A DNA stretch of 64,000 bases from Ohtaekwangia koreensis (GCF_900167975.1 NZ_FUZU01000001.1:1646580-1710579); one strand, 5' to 3'. Positions 38,775 to 47,727 are shown, numbered from the stretch's first letter. Notes: generated by a model not told the origin, from the sequence alone. Numbers and translations: made by a program.

Positions 38775-40970
38775 ATGAAGTCACACTCACGTATACGGTT
38801 TGCTTTTATTTTAATGTTGTTTGTATCATCGGTATATGCTCAGAATACCATTATCCCGATTGAGACAGCAAGCAATGCCTTTGTGTTGGAAGTCAATGCA
38901 GAGAAGAGTGTTAATATTATTTATGCAGGGGAGAAACTTGCGGATAGAAGAGAATATGAAGCCGTGCCTGGTATATACCGCCAAACGGAAGACTATACGG
39001 AAGTACTGAATGCAGCCTATACTTCTTCCGGTTCACAAAATCTGGTTGAGCCTGCCATTGCTGTAACGCATGCAGATGGGAATAATTCGCTGGACTTGCG
39101 CTATGTGAGCCATACCGTGAAGACGTTGCAAGAAAATATAGTGCTATATACCGTTCTGTTAAAAGACCCGGTATATCCCTTTACGGTGCAGTTGTTTTAC
39201 AAAGTATATCAACAGGAAGATGTGATCGAGCAATGGAGCGTGATCAGTCACCAGGAGAAAGGGAATGTAACGCTGCATAAGTTTGCTTCTGCAAATTTAC
39301 ACTTGAAGTCAAAAGCATTCTGGTTAACACAATATCATGGAGACTGGGCAAAGGAAATGCAGCCGGAAGAATCGCGGATCACACACGGTATTAAAACACT
39401 GGATTCAAAATTAGGAACGCGTGCCAATCTTTTTCAACCTTCTGTATTCATGGTGTCGCTGGATAAGCCTGCAGAAGAGGAAGCGGGTACAGTGCTATAC
39501 GGTGCAATGGAGTGGAGTGGAAATTTTAGAATTGACCTCGAGCTCGATTACCAGGACAATCTGCGCATTCTGGCAGGCATGAATAATTATGCATCGGCCT
39601 ATACGCTCAAACCGAAAGAAGAATTTGTTACCCCTGCATTTGTATTCCTGTTGTCGCAGCATGGTAAAGGTGATGCCAGCAGAAAAATGCACCAATGGGC
39701 TCGCAACTATAAGATACTCGATGGTAACGGAAACAGGTTAACGTTGCTCAACAACTGGGAGGCTACCTATTTTGACTTCAATGAAAGTAAACTGTTTCAA
39801 TTATTGAAGGATACAAAGAACCTGGGTGTAGATTTGTTTTTGCTGGACGATGGATGGTTTGCCAATAAGTATCCGCGCAACGGTGACACTGCTGGTTTAG
39901 GAGATTGGGAAGTGAATCGAACGAAGCTTCCCAACGGTATATCTTCGCTGGTAAAAGAAGCTGATAAAAATAATGTGAAGTTTGGAATCTGGATTGAACC
40001 TGAAATGGTAAATCCAAAGAGTGAACTGTATGAAAAACATCCGGAATGGGTTGTAAAACAACCGAAGCGAGATGAACATTATTTCAGAAATCAACTCGTA
40101 CTTGATCTTACGAATCCGAGTGTACAGGATTTTGTTTTTAAGGTAGTCGATGATTTATTCAAGGAGAATCCATCGCTGGCCTATATAAAGTGGGATTGTA
40201 ATGCAGTAATCTATAATGCACACTCCTCGTACTTGAAAGATCAATCACATTTTTATATTGACTATGTAAAGGGACTTTATTCAGTGCTTCAAAGAATTCG
40301 CGCACGTTATCCGAAAGTGCCGATGATGTTATGCTCCGGTGGTGGTGGACGTGTAGACTATGCCGCGCTCGCATACTTTACAGAATTCTGGCCAAGCGAT
40401 AATACTGATCCGCTGGAAAGGATATATATGCAATGGGAGTATTCTCACTTCTATCCTGCGATCAGTGTTTCGAACCATGTTACGGAGTGGGGCAAACAAC
40501 CTTTAAAGTTTCGGGTAGATGTAGCGATGATGGGAAAGCTTGGGTTCGATATCGTTGTTCATGATCTGGCAGAGAAAGATCTTGCATTTTGTAAACTCGC
40601 TATTGAAAACTATAACCGCATAAAACCCATTGTATGGCAGGGAGAACTCTATAGACTTGCCGATCCGAAGAAAGAAAGTATAGCATCGCTGATGTATGTG
40701 GGAAAGGATCAGGCTTCCGCCATCATCTTTAATTACCTGGTGAACAACCGGTATGGTGAGGGCAGTAAATTTCCGGTGAAACTCAAGGGATTGGATCCAT
40801 CCAAACTATATACGGTGAAAGAACTTAATATATATCCGGGAGCGGAAAGTCGCATTGATGCTGCGAAAGTATACTCAGGCGATTTTCTGATGAAAGTTGG
40901 GTTTAATCCCCAGGTAAATAATCGCAGAACGAGTGTCATTCTGCAGGTTGACCAAAAGTCAGGCAAGTAA
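38775..40970 (+). CDS. Secreted alpha-galactosidase, glycoside hydrolase family 36
   Basis: A 731-residue retaining alpha-galactosidase. The ATG at 38775 is chosen because it directly opens the signal peptide (cleavage near VYAQN); an upstream in-frame ATG at 38706 would add 23 residues. The N-terminal beta-supersandwich is followed by the catalytic barrel with LFLLDDGWF, FGIWIEPEMVNP, and YIKWDCN where Asp474 is the expected nucleophile. SDNTDPLERIYMQ contains Asp542, the expected acid/base. A C-terminal beta domain ends the protein. It would release terminal alpha-1,6-galactose from oligosaccharides such as raffinose or galactomannan, in the periplasm. Confidence 0.93.
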   Translation: MKSHSRIRFAFILMLFVSSVYAQNTIIPIETASNAFVLEVNAEKSVNIIYAGEKLADRREYEAVPGIYRQTEDYTEVLNAAYTSSGSQNLVEPAIAVTHADGNNSLDLRYVSHTVKTLQENIVLYTVLLKDPVYPFTVQLFYKVYQQEDVIEQWSVISHQEKGNVTLHKFASANLHLKSKAFWLTQYHGDWAKEMQPEESRITHGIKTLDSKLGTRANLFQPSVFMVSLDKPAEEEAGTVLYGAMEWSGNFRIDLELDYQDNLRILAGMNNYASAYTLKPKEEFVTPAFVFLLSQHGKGDASRKMHQWARNYKILDGNGNRLTLLNNWEATYFDFNESKLFQLLKDTKNLGVDLFLLDDGWFANKYPRNGDTAGLGDWEVNRTKLPNGISSLVKEADKNNVKFGIWIEPEMVNPKSELYEKHPEWVVKQPKRDEHYFRNQLVLDLTNPSVQDFVFKVVDDLFKENPSLAYIKWDCNAVIYNAHSSYLKDQSHFYIDYVKGLYSVLQRIRARYPKVPMMLCSGGGGRVDYAALAYFTEFWPSDNTDPLERIYMQWEYSHFYPAISVSNHVTEWGKQPLKFRVDVAMMGKLGFDIVVHDLAEKDLAFCKLAIENYNRIKPIVWQGELYRLADPKKESIASLMYVGKDQASAIIFNYLVNNRYGEGSKFPVKLKGLDPSKLYTVKELNIYPGAESRIDAAKVYSGDFLMKVGFNPQVNNRRTSVILQVDQKSGK

Positions 40971-40987
40971 TATCAGTCATGTATATA

Positions 40988-41026
40988 CCGTCTAGGCCGT
41001 ACAGTATATCTGTATGGCCTAGACGG
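40988..41026. repeat. 17-bp hairpin between convergent genes, overlapping a stop codon
   Basis: CCGTCTAGGCCGTACAG and CTGTATGGCCTAGACGG are inverted repeats with a single G/A difference (a G-U pair in RNA) around a 5-base TATAT loop. The right arm contains the TAG stop (41019-41021) of the - strand regulator gene. No T run follows on either strand, so it is not a standard terminator, but it could protect or end both converging transcripts. Confidence 0.8.
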
Positions 41027-42008
41027 TTCTCATACCTCCGGGGGTGATACCAAATTTTTTCTTAAACGCAGTAGAGAAATGCTGCACATATTGATAGCCA
41101 CAATACTCTGCTACTTCGTGAATGGATTTGTGATCGTTCAATAGAAGTTTTTTTGCTTCCTGCATTCGGATCTCGTGAAGGTAGCCGAATACAGTATTGC
41201 CGAAGACTTCCTTGAATCCTTTCTTTAGTTTGAAGTCATTTATACCCACGGCCCGCGCCAGTTCTACGAGTGAATAAGGACTGCTTATATTCTGCTCCAG
41301 GAGAAACCGTGCATGATGGATCTTTTCAATATCATTTGCTTTCAGTGATGTAGCTTGTTCCGTTGTAACGCTTTCAAACTGTTCCATCTGCAGCATGAAT
41401 AATTCCATGACCTTAGATTCCAGGAAAAGCCGCTTGAGTACACCTTGTTTGTTACAATTTGTAATTTGCTGAATCAATATTTCCATATAGGGTGTAATGG
41501 ACATGTTATGCTTGCTCATAGCCGAAAGCTCTTTACGTTGTATCTTTTTCATGAACGTATCAAGAGAGGTTGATTCTGCACCCGCAAGCCGTTGAAAGTA
41601 TGTTTCTGTGAAATGTACTTCTATCATTTGGGAGATTTGCTCCTGTGGTGTTGCCTCAAAGTAGCCTTCAAACTCAGGCATGTAAAAAAGATTATGCTGA
41701 CGACTATCAAAGGAAAATCTTTGACTACTTCCCTTTAAATATGCTTCCTGACTGCCGACAAGATTAAAATGCATTTCAATGACCGGGGTATCGCTTTCAA
41801 GCTTGAGGGAGACTCCATTGTGGAGTATTCCTGCGCCATAGTTCAGATGTATACCTTCGAACCAGACTTCATTTAATGTAGCTTTCCCAAACCGGTGATT
41901 GATCTCGGAGGTGCTTTCAACAATCCCATGATCACACTTGAAATCAGGAGGAAGATTCCGTTCGCAGATAATCTCGTTAAGGTCTGAGTCCGTTATTCGA
42001 AAAACCAT
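41019..42008 (-). CDS. AraC-family transcriptional regulator
   Basis: A 329-residue regulator. The ATG at 42008 is preferred over an in-frame TTG at 42014; AAAGGA lies 9 bases upstream of it. The C-terminal two-HTH AraC domain begins near residue 230 (IEKIHHARFLLEQNISSPYSL, VGINDFKLKKGFKEVFG) and ends with EVAEYCGYQYVQHFSTAFKKKFGITPGGMR, a clear family signature. The N-terminal 200 residues are a beta-rich ligand domain typical of the PchR-like group that controls siderophore uptake. It is divergent from the ferric siderophore reductase gene and probably controls it. Confidence 0.9.
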   Translation of the reverse strand: MVFRITDSDLNEIICERNLPPDFKCDHGIVESTSEINHRFGKATLNEVWFEGIHLNYGAGILHNGVSLKLESDTPVIEMHFNLVGSQEAYLKGSSQRFSFDSRQHNLFYMPEFEGYFEATPQEQISQMIEVHFTETYFQRLAGAESTSLDTFMKKIQRKELSAMSKHNMSITPYMEILIQQITNCNKQGVLKRLFLESKVMELFMLQMEQFESVTTEQATSLKANDIEKIHHARFLLEQNISSPYSLVELARAVGINDFKLKKGFKEVFGNTVFGYLHEIRMQEAKKLLLNDHKSIHEVAEYCGYQYVQHFSTAFKKKFGITPGGMRTV

Positions 42009-42077
42009 GGTCAATAATCCTTTAAGCGTAAAACAAAATCCCTTTATCGTACAAGACCCTTAACGTACACCGGGATC

Positions 42078-42106
42078 TTTGCGACTAAACTAATAACATA
42101 ATATTT
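42078..42106 (+). promoter_or_regulatory. Possible Bacteroidota promoter of the siderophore reductase gene
   Basis: TTTG at 42078-42081 and TAATATTT at 42099-42106 are separated by 17 bases, close to the -33/-7 consensus TTTG-N17-20-TAnnTTTG (the -7 box matches 6 of 8). A start about 5-8 bases later would fall at or just before the ATG at 42112, giving an almost leaderless transcript or favouring the ATG at 42121. Confidence 0.35.
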
Positions 42107-42111
42107 AATTT

Positions 42112-42840
42112 ATGCCACACATGCCAAAATGGATCGGAAACGCTGTCGAGACAGTCTTCAAAAGATTTATTCATGACGTGATAGTAACAGAAGTAGACTA
42201 TATCCACCCGAATTTAAAAAAGATAACCTTTCACGGAGACTTTACAGATGTATCATTCAGGCTTACCCAGGCCGTTGCTTTTCGTGTGGATGATGTACAT
42301 TATCGAAACTATACGCCCGCTTTTTTTGATGGTGATCAAGGCCTCTGTACTATATATTTTTATTTGCACGGCAACGGCCCAGGAAGTCGTTTTGCTTCAC
42401 GGTTGCAGATCGGAGACAAACTCAAGATGATTGGCCCGCGAGGCAAAAGCCTATATGAACCGGAAAGTAAGTATCACTTTTTTTATGGTGATGAAACCTC
42501 CATCGGAGTGTTCAATAGTCTCAGGGAAATTATCCATACCCGCCAGCAGGAGTATCTTGGATTATTAGCGTTCAATGAAGAACTCCCTGCGCTGCCCGAC
42601 AAGCTAGACCTGATGTTGGATGTCGTGTCGACAGACTCCGCTGAGCCGTATGATAATTCCGTACTATATTTAGACGGCCTTCAGGGTAAGTTATGGGACG
42701 TATGGAGGAAGGGTACATTTTACCTGACGGGTAATGCCAATGCTATAAAAAAAGTTCGTAAGGTTTTACTCACAAAAGGGGTGGCACCCGATAAGATACG
42801 CGCACAAGCGTATTGGGTTGAAGGTAAACAGGGATTATAG
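42112..42840 (+). CDS. Siderophore-interacting protein (ferric-siderophore reductase)
   Basis: A 242-residue FAD-dependent reductase of the SIP family that releases iron from ferric siderophores in the cytoplasm using NAD(P)H. The FAD-binding segment is HYRNYTPAFF, with GNGPGSRFASRLQIGDKLKMIGPRG following as in other members; the C-terminal half (YHFFYGDETSIGVFNSL, FYLTGNANAIKKVRKVL, RAQAYWVEGKQGL) is the NAD(P)-binding domain. The protein is a little shorter than the usual 250-290 residues. Its AraC/PchR-like regulator is divergent upstream, a common iron-regulated arrangement. Confidence 0.88.
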   Translation: MPHMPKWIGNAVETVFKRFIHDVIVTEVDYIHPNLKKITFHGDFTDVSFRLTQAVAFRVDDVHYRNYTPAFFDGDQGLCTIYFYLHGNGPGSRFASRLQIGDKLKMIGPRGKSLYEPESKYHFFYGDETSIGVFNSLREIIHTRQQEYLGLLAFNEELPALPDKLDLMLDVVSTDSAEPYDNSVLYLDGLQGKLWDVWRKGTFYLTGNANAIKKVRKVLLTKGVAPDKIRAQAYWVEGKQGL

Positions 42841-43000
42841 CCATAGCCGTGTCCTTGGCGTAAAATATAAAGCTGAGAGATTTTTACGATTGTGTTCCTT
42901 TGATTCATAGTCTCCCTGCTAGTATGTGTAAAATTTTATAGATTTAAAGAAGTGTATTGCAACTTCTAAATTCTATATATTTTTTTGTGGGGCGGACTAT

Positions 43001-44809
43001 ATGAAAAGCAATCGGAATATATTTACAGTTTCAATCAGATCCATTGCTTTCGCCTGGCAAACAAACCGGAAAATATTATTACTGTTGATCTTTCTTAACC
43101 TTTTTCAGGGATCGGTAGTATATCTCCAATTTACCAGCTTCTCTGCGATTGTAGATGAAATCATCCGCATCAAGCAGGGAGTCAGCAGTACACGTGAATT
43201 GATCCAGTCGGCAGTTATATTAGGATTATCTTTTCTTGTTCCAACCATTGTAGGGAACATTGTATCGTTTTACAGAAATAAATTTCGTCTTCAGCAAGGT
43301 GTACAACTTGAGCTTTATAAGATTGAAAAGCAAAGTGCCCTGGATATAGGCACAATTGAAAGCAGTTCGTATCAGAATTTATTGCGCGGTGCAAAAGAGT
43401 GGGGGAGTGGAAGTGTATTGAACCTCCAGGATTTCATCTTTACATCCGCTACAAGTTTTGCTGGTATTATAACATCCATTGGTATTCTCTGGGCACTCAA
43501 TCGCTGGTTGGTTTTATTTGCTGCACTGGCAGCGGCACCGGTATATTTCTTTTACAAGAAATATAGTATGGAAGTTTTTAGAATTCGCTATCTCTCCCTG
43601 GATGACCACCGGGTCATTGGTAATCGCATTTCACATTTTGAAGAACTTCAAAAGGCAGTCGATGTTATACTTCTGAAATTAAAGGACTGGTTCAAAGAAC
43701 AGATCAGAGATCGTAAAGTTTCTTTCAATGAGAAAATTATAGCGGCCGAACAAAAGAAATCACTTTCCTATGCTGTGTTGAGTTTGTGGTATTTACTTTT
43801 TCTTTTTGCAGCGATCGCACTGATGACGAAAGAGGCACTTGCCGGAAGTATTGCTGTTGGTGGATTGCTGTTAGCGTTCAATACATACACACGGTTTTAT
43901 CAAACAATCAACGGGTATATAGAATCGATTTCATTTACGGAAGAGGCTGCCCGGTATGCCGCCCGTTGGTTTGAACTATTCGAAACCGAGCCGAAGATTC
44001 GTTCTCGCAAGGATGCTGTACGCATCTCGTTTACCACAGCGCCACTCATTGAATTTAAGAATGTTTCATTTCGATATCCCAATGAAGAAGGCGAAACTCC
44101 GCTGGTATTGCAAAGTCTTTCTTTCACTATACGGCCTGGCGAAAAGATCGCCATCGTTGGTATTAACGGTTCCGGAAAGACTACGTTGATAAAATTGCTC
44201 TGCAGAATATATGATCCTACCGAAGGCAATATATACATTAACGGAACCGATCTGCGTGATATATACCTTGAAGACTGGCAGAGTGCTATCGGTATTCTAT
44301 TTCAGGATTTTCCTGTTTATAACCTCACCGTCCGTGAATCGATTGGAGTGGGGCGGATTAGCGAAACTCCAGATGCTACACAAGAAGAACGGCTTCGTCA
44401 GGCAGCACATTTTTCAGGAGCCGATGAATTTATCACTAGCTATGATCAACTCATCTGGAAAGAATTCAAAGATGGCGTTGATCTTTCCAAGGGACAGCAT
44501 CAGCGACTCGCAGTAGCGCGCATGTTCTATAGAAATGCACTGGTCACAATTCTCGATGAACCCACAGCCTCTATAGATGCTGTAACGGAAGAAAAGATTT
44601 TTAACTCTCTTGAAAAGCACATGGAGGGTAAAACGGTTATACTTATAACGCACCGTTTCAGTACCGTAAAAAATGCGGACAAGATTCTGATGCTGGAACA
44701 CGGCAGGATCATCGAACAAGGATCACATAAAGAACTGATGCTTTTGCGCGGCCAATATGAAGCGCTGTTTACCATGCAGGCAAAACGTTATCTTGAAAAT
44801 GAAGACTGA
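43001..44809 (+). CDS. ABC transporter, fused membrane and ATP-binding domains
   Basis: A 602-residue exporter half-transporter. The N-terminal membrane domain (about 20-330) has several hydrophobic helices (LLLIFLNLFQGSVVYLQF, SAVILGLSFLVPTIVGNIVSF, WLVLFAALAAAPVYFFY, YAVLSLWYLLFLFAAIALM). The ATPase domain has Walker A GINGSGKT (387-394), signature LSKGQHQRLAVAR with an unusual Lys after Ser, Walker B VTILDEPTA and a switch His in LITHR. It is likely to act as a homodimer exporting a peptide, lipid or antibiotic. A MarR-family regulator is encoded 119 bases downstream in the same direction. The substrate is unknown. Confidence 0.9.
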   Translation: MKSNRNIFTVSIRSIAFAWQTNRKILLLLIFLNLFQGSVVYLQFTSFSAIVDEIIRIKQGVSSTRELIQSAVILGLSFLVPTIVGNIVSFYRNKFRLQQGVQLELYKIEKQSALDIGTIESSSYQNLLRGAKEWGSGSVLNLQDFIFTSATSFAGIITSIGILWALNRWLVLFAALAAAPVYFFYKKYSMEVFRIRYLSLDDHRVIGNRISHFEELQKAVDVILLKLKDWFKEQIRDRKVSFNEKIIAAEQKKSLSYAVLSLWYLLFLFAAIALMTKEALAGSIAVGGLLLAFNTYTRFYQTINGYIESISFTEEAARYAARWFELFETEPKIRSRKDAVRISFTTAPLIEFKNVSFRYPNEEGETPLVLQSLSFTIRPGEKIAIVGINGSGKTTLIKLLCRIYDPTEGNIYINGTDLRDIYLEDWQSAIGILFQDFPVYNLTVRESIGVGRISETPDATQEERLRQAAHFSGADEFITSYDQLIWKEFKDGVDLSKGQHQRLAVARMFYRNALVTILDEPTASIDAVTEEKIFNSLEKHMEGKTVILITHRFSTVKNADKILMLEHGRIIEQGSHKELMLLRGQYEALFTMQAKRYLENED

Positions 44810-44902
44810 TCTGTGATCAGGGGTTTCATAGGGGAATCACAGCATAATCAATACTTATAAAATTAATTTAATTCTGGTTTTGTGTTTTTATTAACTATTT
44901 AC

Positions 44903-44914
44903 GTAATTAGTTAC
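44903..44914. promoter_or_regulatory. Palindromic AT-rich site before the MarR-GNAT gene
   Basis: GTAA-TTAG-TTAC lies 14 bases upstream of the ATG at 44929 and is embedded in a longer AT-rich segment (ACGTAATTAGTTACATAATT) flanked by ACGT/GACGT. MarR-family proteins commonly bind such palindromes over their own promoter, so autoregulation is plausible. The assignment is inferred from position only. Confidence 0.35.
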
Positions 44915-44928
44915 ATAATTAATGACGT

Positions 44929-45882
44929 ATGGAATTTTTCAATCGCGTTGGCAAGCTGGCGTTGGGAAGCCGGCTTCGAATGCTTACGGAGCGAATCACA
45001 GATGATGCCGCACAGATCTATAAGCTATATAATATAGAGTTGCAGCCCAAGTGGTTCCCCGTGTTCTATGTACTATCACAGGGAGAGAATAAAACGATTA
45101 CCGCTATCGCTAAAGAGATCGGTCACTCACATCCTTCTGTTAGCAAGATCATTACAGAAATGTCGGATAAAGGGTACGTAACCGAACGGAAGGATAAAGC
45201 AGATGGACGGACAAATATAGTGTCGCTATCACCGAAAGGTAAAACGATAACCGAAAAGATAGCAGTTCAGTATACCGATGTGAATAACGCTATTGAAGAA
45301 ATTCTGGCACAGACCCGGCATGATCTCTGGCAGGCTATTGAAGAATGGGAATTTTTGCTTGAGCAGAAAAACTTGTTACGCAGAGTACACGAGCAAAAGA
45401 AGAAACGGGAAAGTCGCAAGGTGAAGATTGTTGACTATCAACCTAAATATCAAAAAGCTTTCCGTGACTTGAATGAAGAGTGGATCTCCAAATATTTTAA
45501 AATGGAGGAAGCGGATTACAAAGCACTTGATAATCCGAAAGGATATATATTAAAGAATGGCGGTCATATTTATGTGGCGCTATACGATGATGTTCCGGTA
45601 GGCGTGTGTGCATTGATTAAAATGGATGACCCGGTATATGATTTCGAATTGGCTAAGATGGCCGTGTCTCCACGGGCACAGGGCAAAAATATAGGCTACC
45701 TGCTAGGTCAAGCCGTTATCAAAAAAGCAAAGTCGCTGGGAGCTTCCAAACTTTATCTGGAAAGCAATACAATCCTGGTGCCCGCAATCAACCTGTATCA
45801 CAAGCTTGGTTTTCAGAAGGTAGTGGGGCACGCTACACCTTATGAACGATGCAACATTCAGATGGAGCTTACTCTGAAATAA
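44929..45882 (+). CDS. MarR-family regulator fused to GNAT acetyltransferase
   Basis: A 317-residue two-domain protein. Residues about 5-145 form a MarR winged helix: KNKTITAIAKEIGHSHPSVSKIITEMSDKGYVTERKDKADGR spans the recognition helix and wing. Residues about 150-317 form a GNAT domain: AKMAVSPRAQGKNIGYLLGQ (acetyl-CoA loop, RAQGKNIG) and LYLESNTILVPAINLYHKLGFQKV. Such fusions are known and may combine acetyl-CoA or acceptor sensing with repression. It may control the ABC exporter upstream. Confidence 0.9.
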   Translation: MEFFNRVGKLALGSRLRMLTERITDDAAQIYKLYNIELQPKWFPVFYVLSQGENKTITAIAKEIGHSHPSVSKIITEMSDKGYVTERKDKADGRTNIVSLSPKGKTITEKIAVQYTDVNNAIEEILAQTRHDLWQAIEEWEFLLEQKNLLRRVHEQKKKRESRKVKIVDYQPKYQKAFRDLNEEWISKYFKMEEADYKALDNPKGYILKNGGHIYVALYDDVPVGVCALIKMDDPVYDFELAKMAVSPRAQGKNIGYLLGQAVIKKAKSLGASKLYLESNTILVPAINLYHKLGFQKVVGHATPYERCNIQMELTLK

Positions 45883-45932
45883 ATCACACATGCCCTGGAT
45901 ATATATAATAATAAATTGTAAACAGTAGTGGG

Positions 45933-45963
45933 ATTTTCCGGAGAGCATGTCACTCCGGAAAAT
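45933..45963. terminator. Inverted repeat between convergent genes, possible bidirectional terminator
   Basis: ATTTTCCGGAG and CTCCGGAAAAT are perfect 11-base inverted arms around a 9-base loop. It lies in the 89-base gap between the convergent MarR-GNAT and NTF2-like genes. A run of only four A or T at the stem base makes the intrinsic-termination assignment tentative. Confidence 0.55.
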
Positions 45964-45971
45964 ATACTATA

Positions 45972-46331
45972 CTACATGAAGAATTGTTCGGAGACGATTT
46001 TTCCATTCTTTACCTGGTATACACAGAGCTCACTCATTGTCATGCGTTTCTGCCCTTTCATGGTTATATCCATGGTAAGGATGAATGCGATTGCATTGCC
46101 GACTACGATCGGCTCTGATATAGTTATTTGGTGTGACTTTTCAACCATGGATTCGAACTTCTTTCCTTTTTCGATTATAGCAGGAAGACCTTTTGTTTCT
46201 TTTTCAAATCCGTTTGAAGCCTCGGGTTCTATGCTGATGGCATCATCGGCAAAAAGTTCTTTTTGTGCTTGTTCGTATTTCTCTTCGCGACATAAGGCGG
46301 CAAGACGATTAGCGATCTCTTGAGTTGTCAT
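45972..46331 (-). CDS. SnoaL/NTF2-like small protein
   Basis: A 119-residue protein with the cone-shaped NTF2-like pattern: an N-terminal helix (TTQEIANRLAALCREEKYEQAQKELFADDAISIEPEA), a middle helix (KGLPAIIEKGKKFESMVEKSH) and three C-terminal strands (ITISEPIVVGNAIAFILTMDI, MTMSELCVYQVKNGKIVSEQFFM). The fold occurs in enzymes and ligand-binding proteins, so no reaction is assigned. It is monocistronic, with the divergent alcohol dehydrogenase gene next to it. Confidence 0.8.
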   Translation of the reverse strand: MTTQEIANRLAALCREEKYEQAQKELFADDAISIEPEASNGFEKETKGLPAIIEKGKKFESMVEKSHQITISEPIVVGNAIAFILTMDITMKGQKRMTMSELCVYQVKNGKIVSEQFFM

Positions 46332-46493
46332 GGGGGATTATTTTTAGTGTGTGTTAAAAAACTATACCTTACTTTAAATCAATATGAACAATGGAGTCAA
46401 TAAAATTCTTTGAATTTTATAATTATATGTTTGAATATTGCTATTGAGGTAAACGGTTTCTTCCGACTTTTGATTTTTAAATTTAAAGGATCT

Positions 46494-47537
46494 ATGATAC
46501 AAGTTAAAGGATATGCAGCACAAAATGCTAAAACAGATTTAGCACCCTGGAATTTTGAGAGACGTGAAGTAGGACCACACGATGTACAATTTGATATTTT
46601 ATATTGTGGTATTTGCCATTCTGATTTACACCAGATTAAAGATGAGTGGGGCGGTGCGATTTACCCCATGGTACCCGGTCATGAGATTGTTGGTAAAGTA
46701 GTAAAGGTAGGCGCGCACGTAAAGAAGTTTAAAGTAGGCGATCTGGCTGGTGTAGGTTGTCTTGTAGACTCTTGTAGAACATGCGACAACTGTAAAGAGG
46801 GACTGGAGCAGTATTGTCTCACAGGAAGCTCATATACCTACAACGGCTATGAGCAAGATAAGAAGACACCGACATACGGAGGTTACTCAAACACGATTGT
46901 AGTACATGAAGATTTTGTATTGCAAATTTCTGAAAAACTTTCACTTGCTGCTGTTGCTCCGTTACTGTGTGCTGGTATTACAACATACTCTCCACTGAAA
47001 TACTGGAAAGTAGGAAAAGGACATAAACTTGCTGTGCTGGGTCTTGGCGGATTAGGACACATGGGTGTTAAATTCGGAGTTGCTCTGGGTGCTGAAGTTA
47101 CCGTGTTAAGCACATCAGCTTCTAAAGAAGCAGACGCTAAGAAATTGGGTGCACATAAATTTGTTGTAACATCAGACGAGAAGCAATTCAAAAGTGTAAC
47201 GGGCTATTTCGATTTCATACTCGACACAGTGTCTGCACCACATGATTTCAATCAATACTTGTCGCTGCTGAGAACGAATGGCACACACATTTGTGTCGGC
47301 GTTCCGCCAGAGGCTTCGGCCGTGCATGCCTTTAGTCTCCTCGGAGGACGTAAGAGTCTGGCAGGATCCATGATTGGTGGTTTACCGGAAACACAGGAGA
47401 TGCTGGATTTCTGTGCTGAACATAATATAGTATCGGATATTGAAATGATCGATATAAAGAACATCAAGCAAGCCTTCGACCGTATGGTGAAAGGCGATGT
47501 GCGATATCGTTTCGTGATCGATATGGCAACGCTATAA
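46494..47537 (+). CDS. Zinc-dependent NAD(P) alcohol dehydrogenase
   Basis: A 347-residue medium-chain dehydrogenase of the YahK/cinnamyl-alcohol type, reducing aldehydes with NADPH. The ATG at 46494 follows AAAGGA by 3 bases; an upstream TTG would add 28 unrelated residues. Zinc ligands are visible: Cys38 in YCGICHSD, the GHE motif (His63, Glu64), and the structural-zinc cluster CRTCDNCKEGLEQYC. The nucleotide loop is LGLGGLGHMGVKFG. Codon use is visibly different from the neighbours, with fewer ATA and CTA codons and TTA-TAT for Leu-Tyr. TATGTTTG at 46426-46433 resembles a -7 element. A strong terminator follows. Confidence 0.92.
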   Translation: MIQVKGYAAQNAKTDLAPWNFERREVGPHDVQFDILYCGICHSDLHQIKDEWGGAIYPMVPGHEIVGKVVKVGAHVKKFKVGDLAGVGCLVDSCRTCDNCKEGLEQYCLTGSSYTYNGYEQDKKTPTYGGYSNTIVVHEDFVLQISEKLSLAAVAPLLCAGITTYSPLKYWKVGKGHKLAVLGLGGLGHMGVKFGVALGAEVTVLSTSASKEADAKKLGAHKFVVTSDEKQFKSVTGYFDFILDTVSAPHDFNQYLSLLRTNGTHICVGVPPEASAVHAFSLLGGRKSLAGSMIGGLPETQEMLDFCAEHNIVSDIEMIDIKNIKQAFDRMVKGDVRYRFVIDMATL

Positions 47538-47560
47538 TGCTATAGGTATATATAGTTCCG

Positions 47561-47593
47561 AAAGCCTCCTTGCTCATGCAGGGAGGCTTTTTT
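47561..47593 (+). terminator. Rho-independent terminator after alcohol dehydrogenase
   Basis: AAAGCCTCC pairs with GGAGGCTTT across a 12-base loop and is followed by TTTTTT (the stem and tail share T residues). It is 24 bases beyond the stop codon. Confidence 0.92.
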
Positions 47594-47727
47594 ATGTTAA
47601 CGAACTGTTAATGGATAGGTATCTGGTGGGCATATATGTACAACTACTGTTCACATCCGCTCACTTTGCTGGCAACGGGCATGATGAAAAACGTGTCTCT
47701 TGTTCAGGACGAGTGATTTCATAACAA

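Noticed and set aside
44809-44830. CTGATC-TGT-GATCAG palindrome after the ABC exporter
   Set aside because: Only six paired bases, no T run, and it overlaps no promoter element; can occur by chance.
46410-46493. 28-residue N-terminal extension of the alcohol dehydrogenase from a TTG
   Set aside because: The ATG at 46494 has AAAGGA 3 bases upstream and begins the family-typical sequence; the extension is hydrophobic and unrelated.
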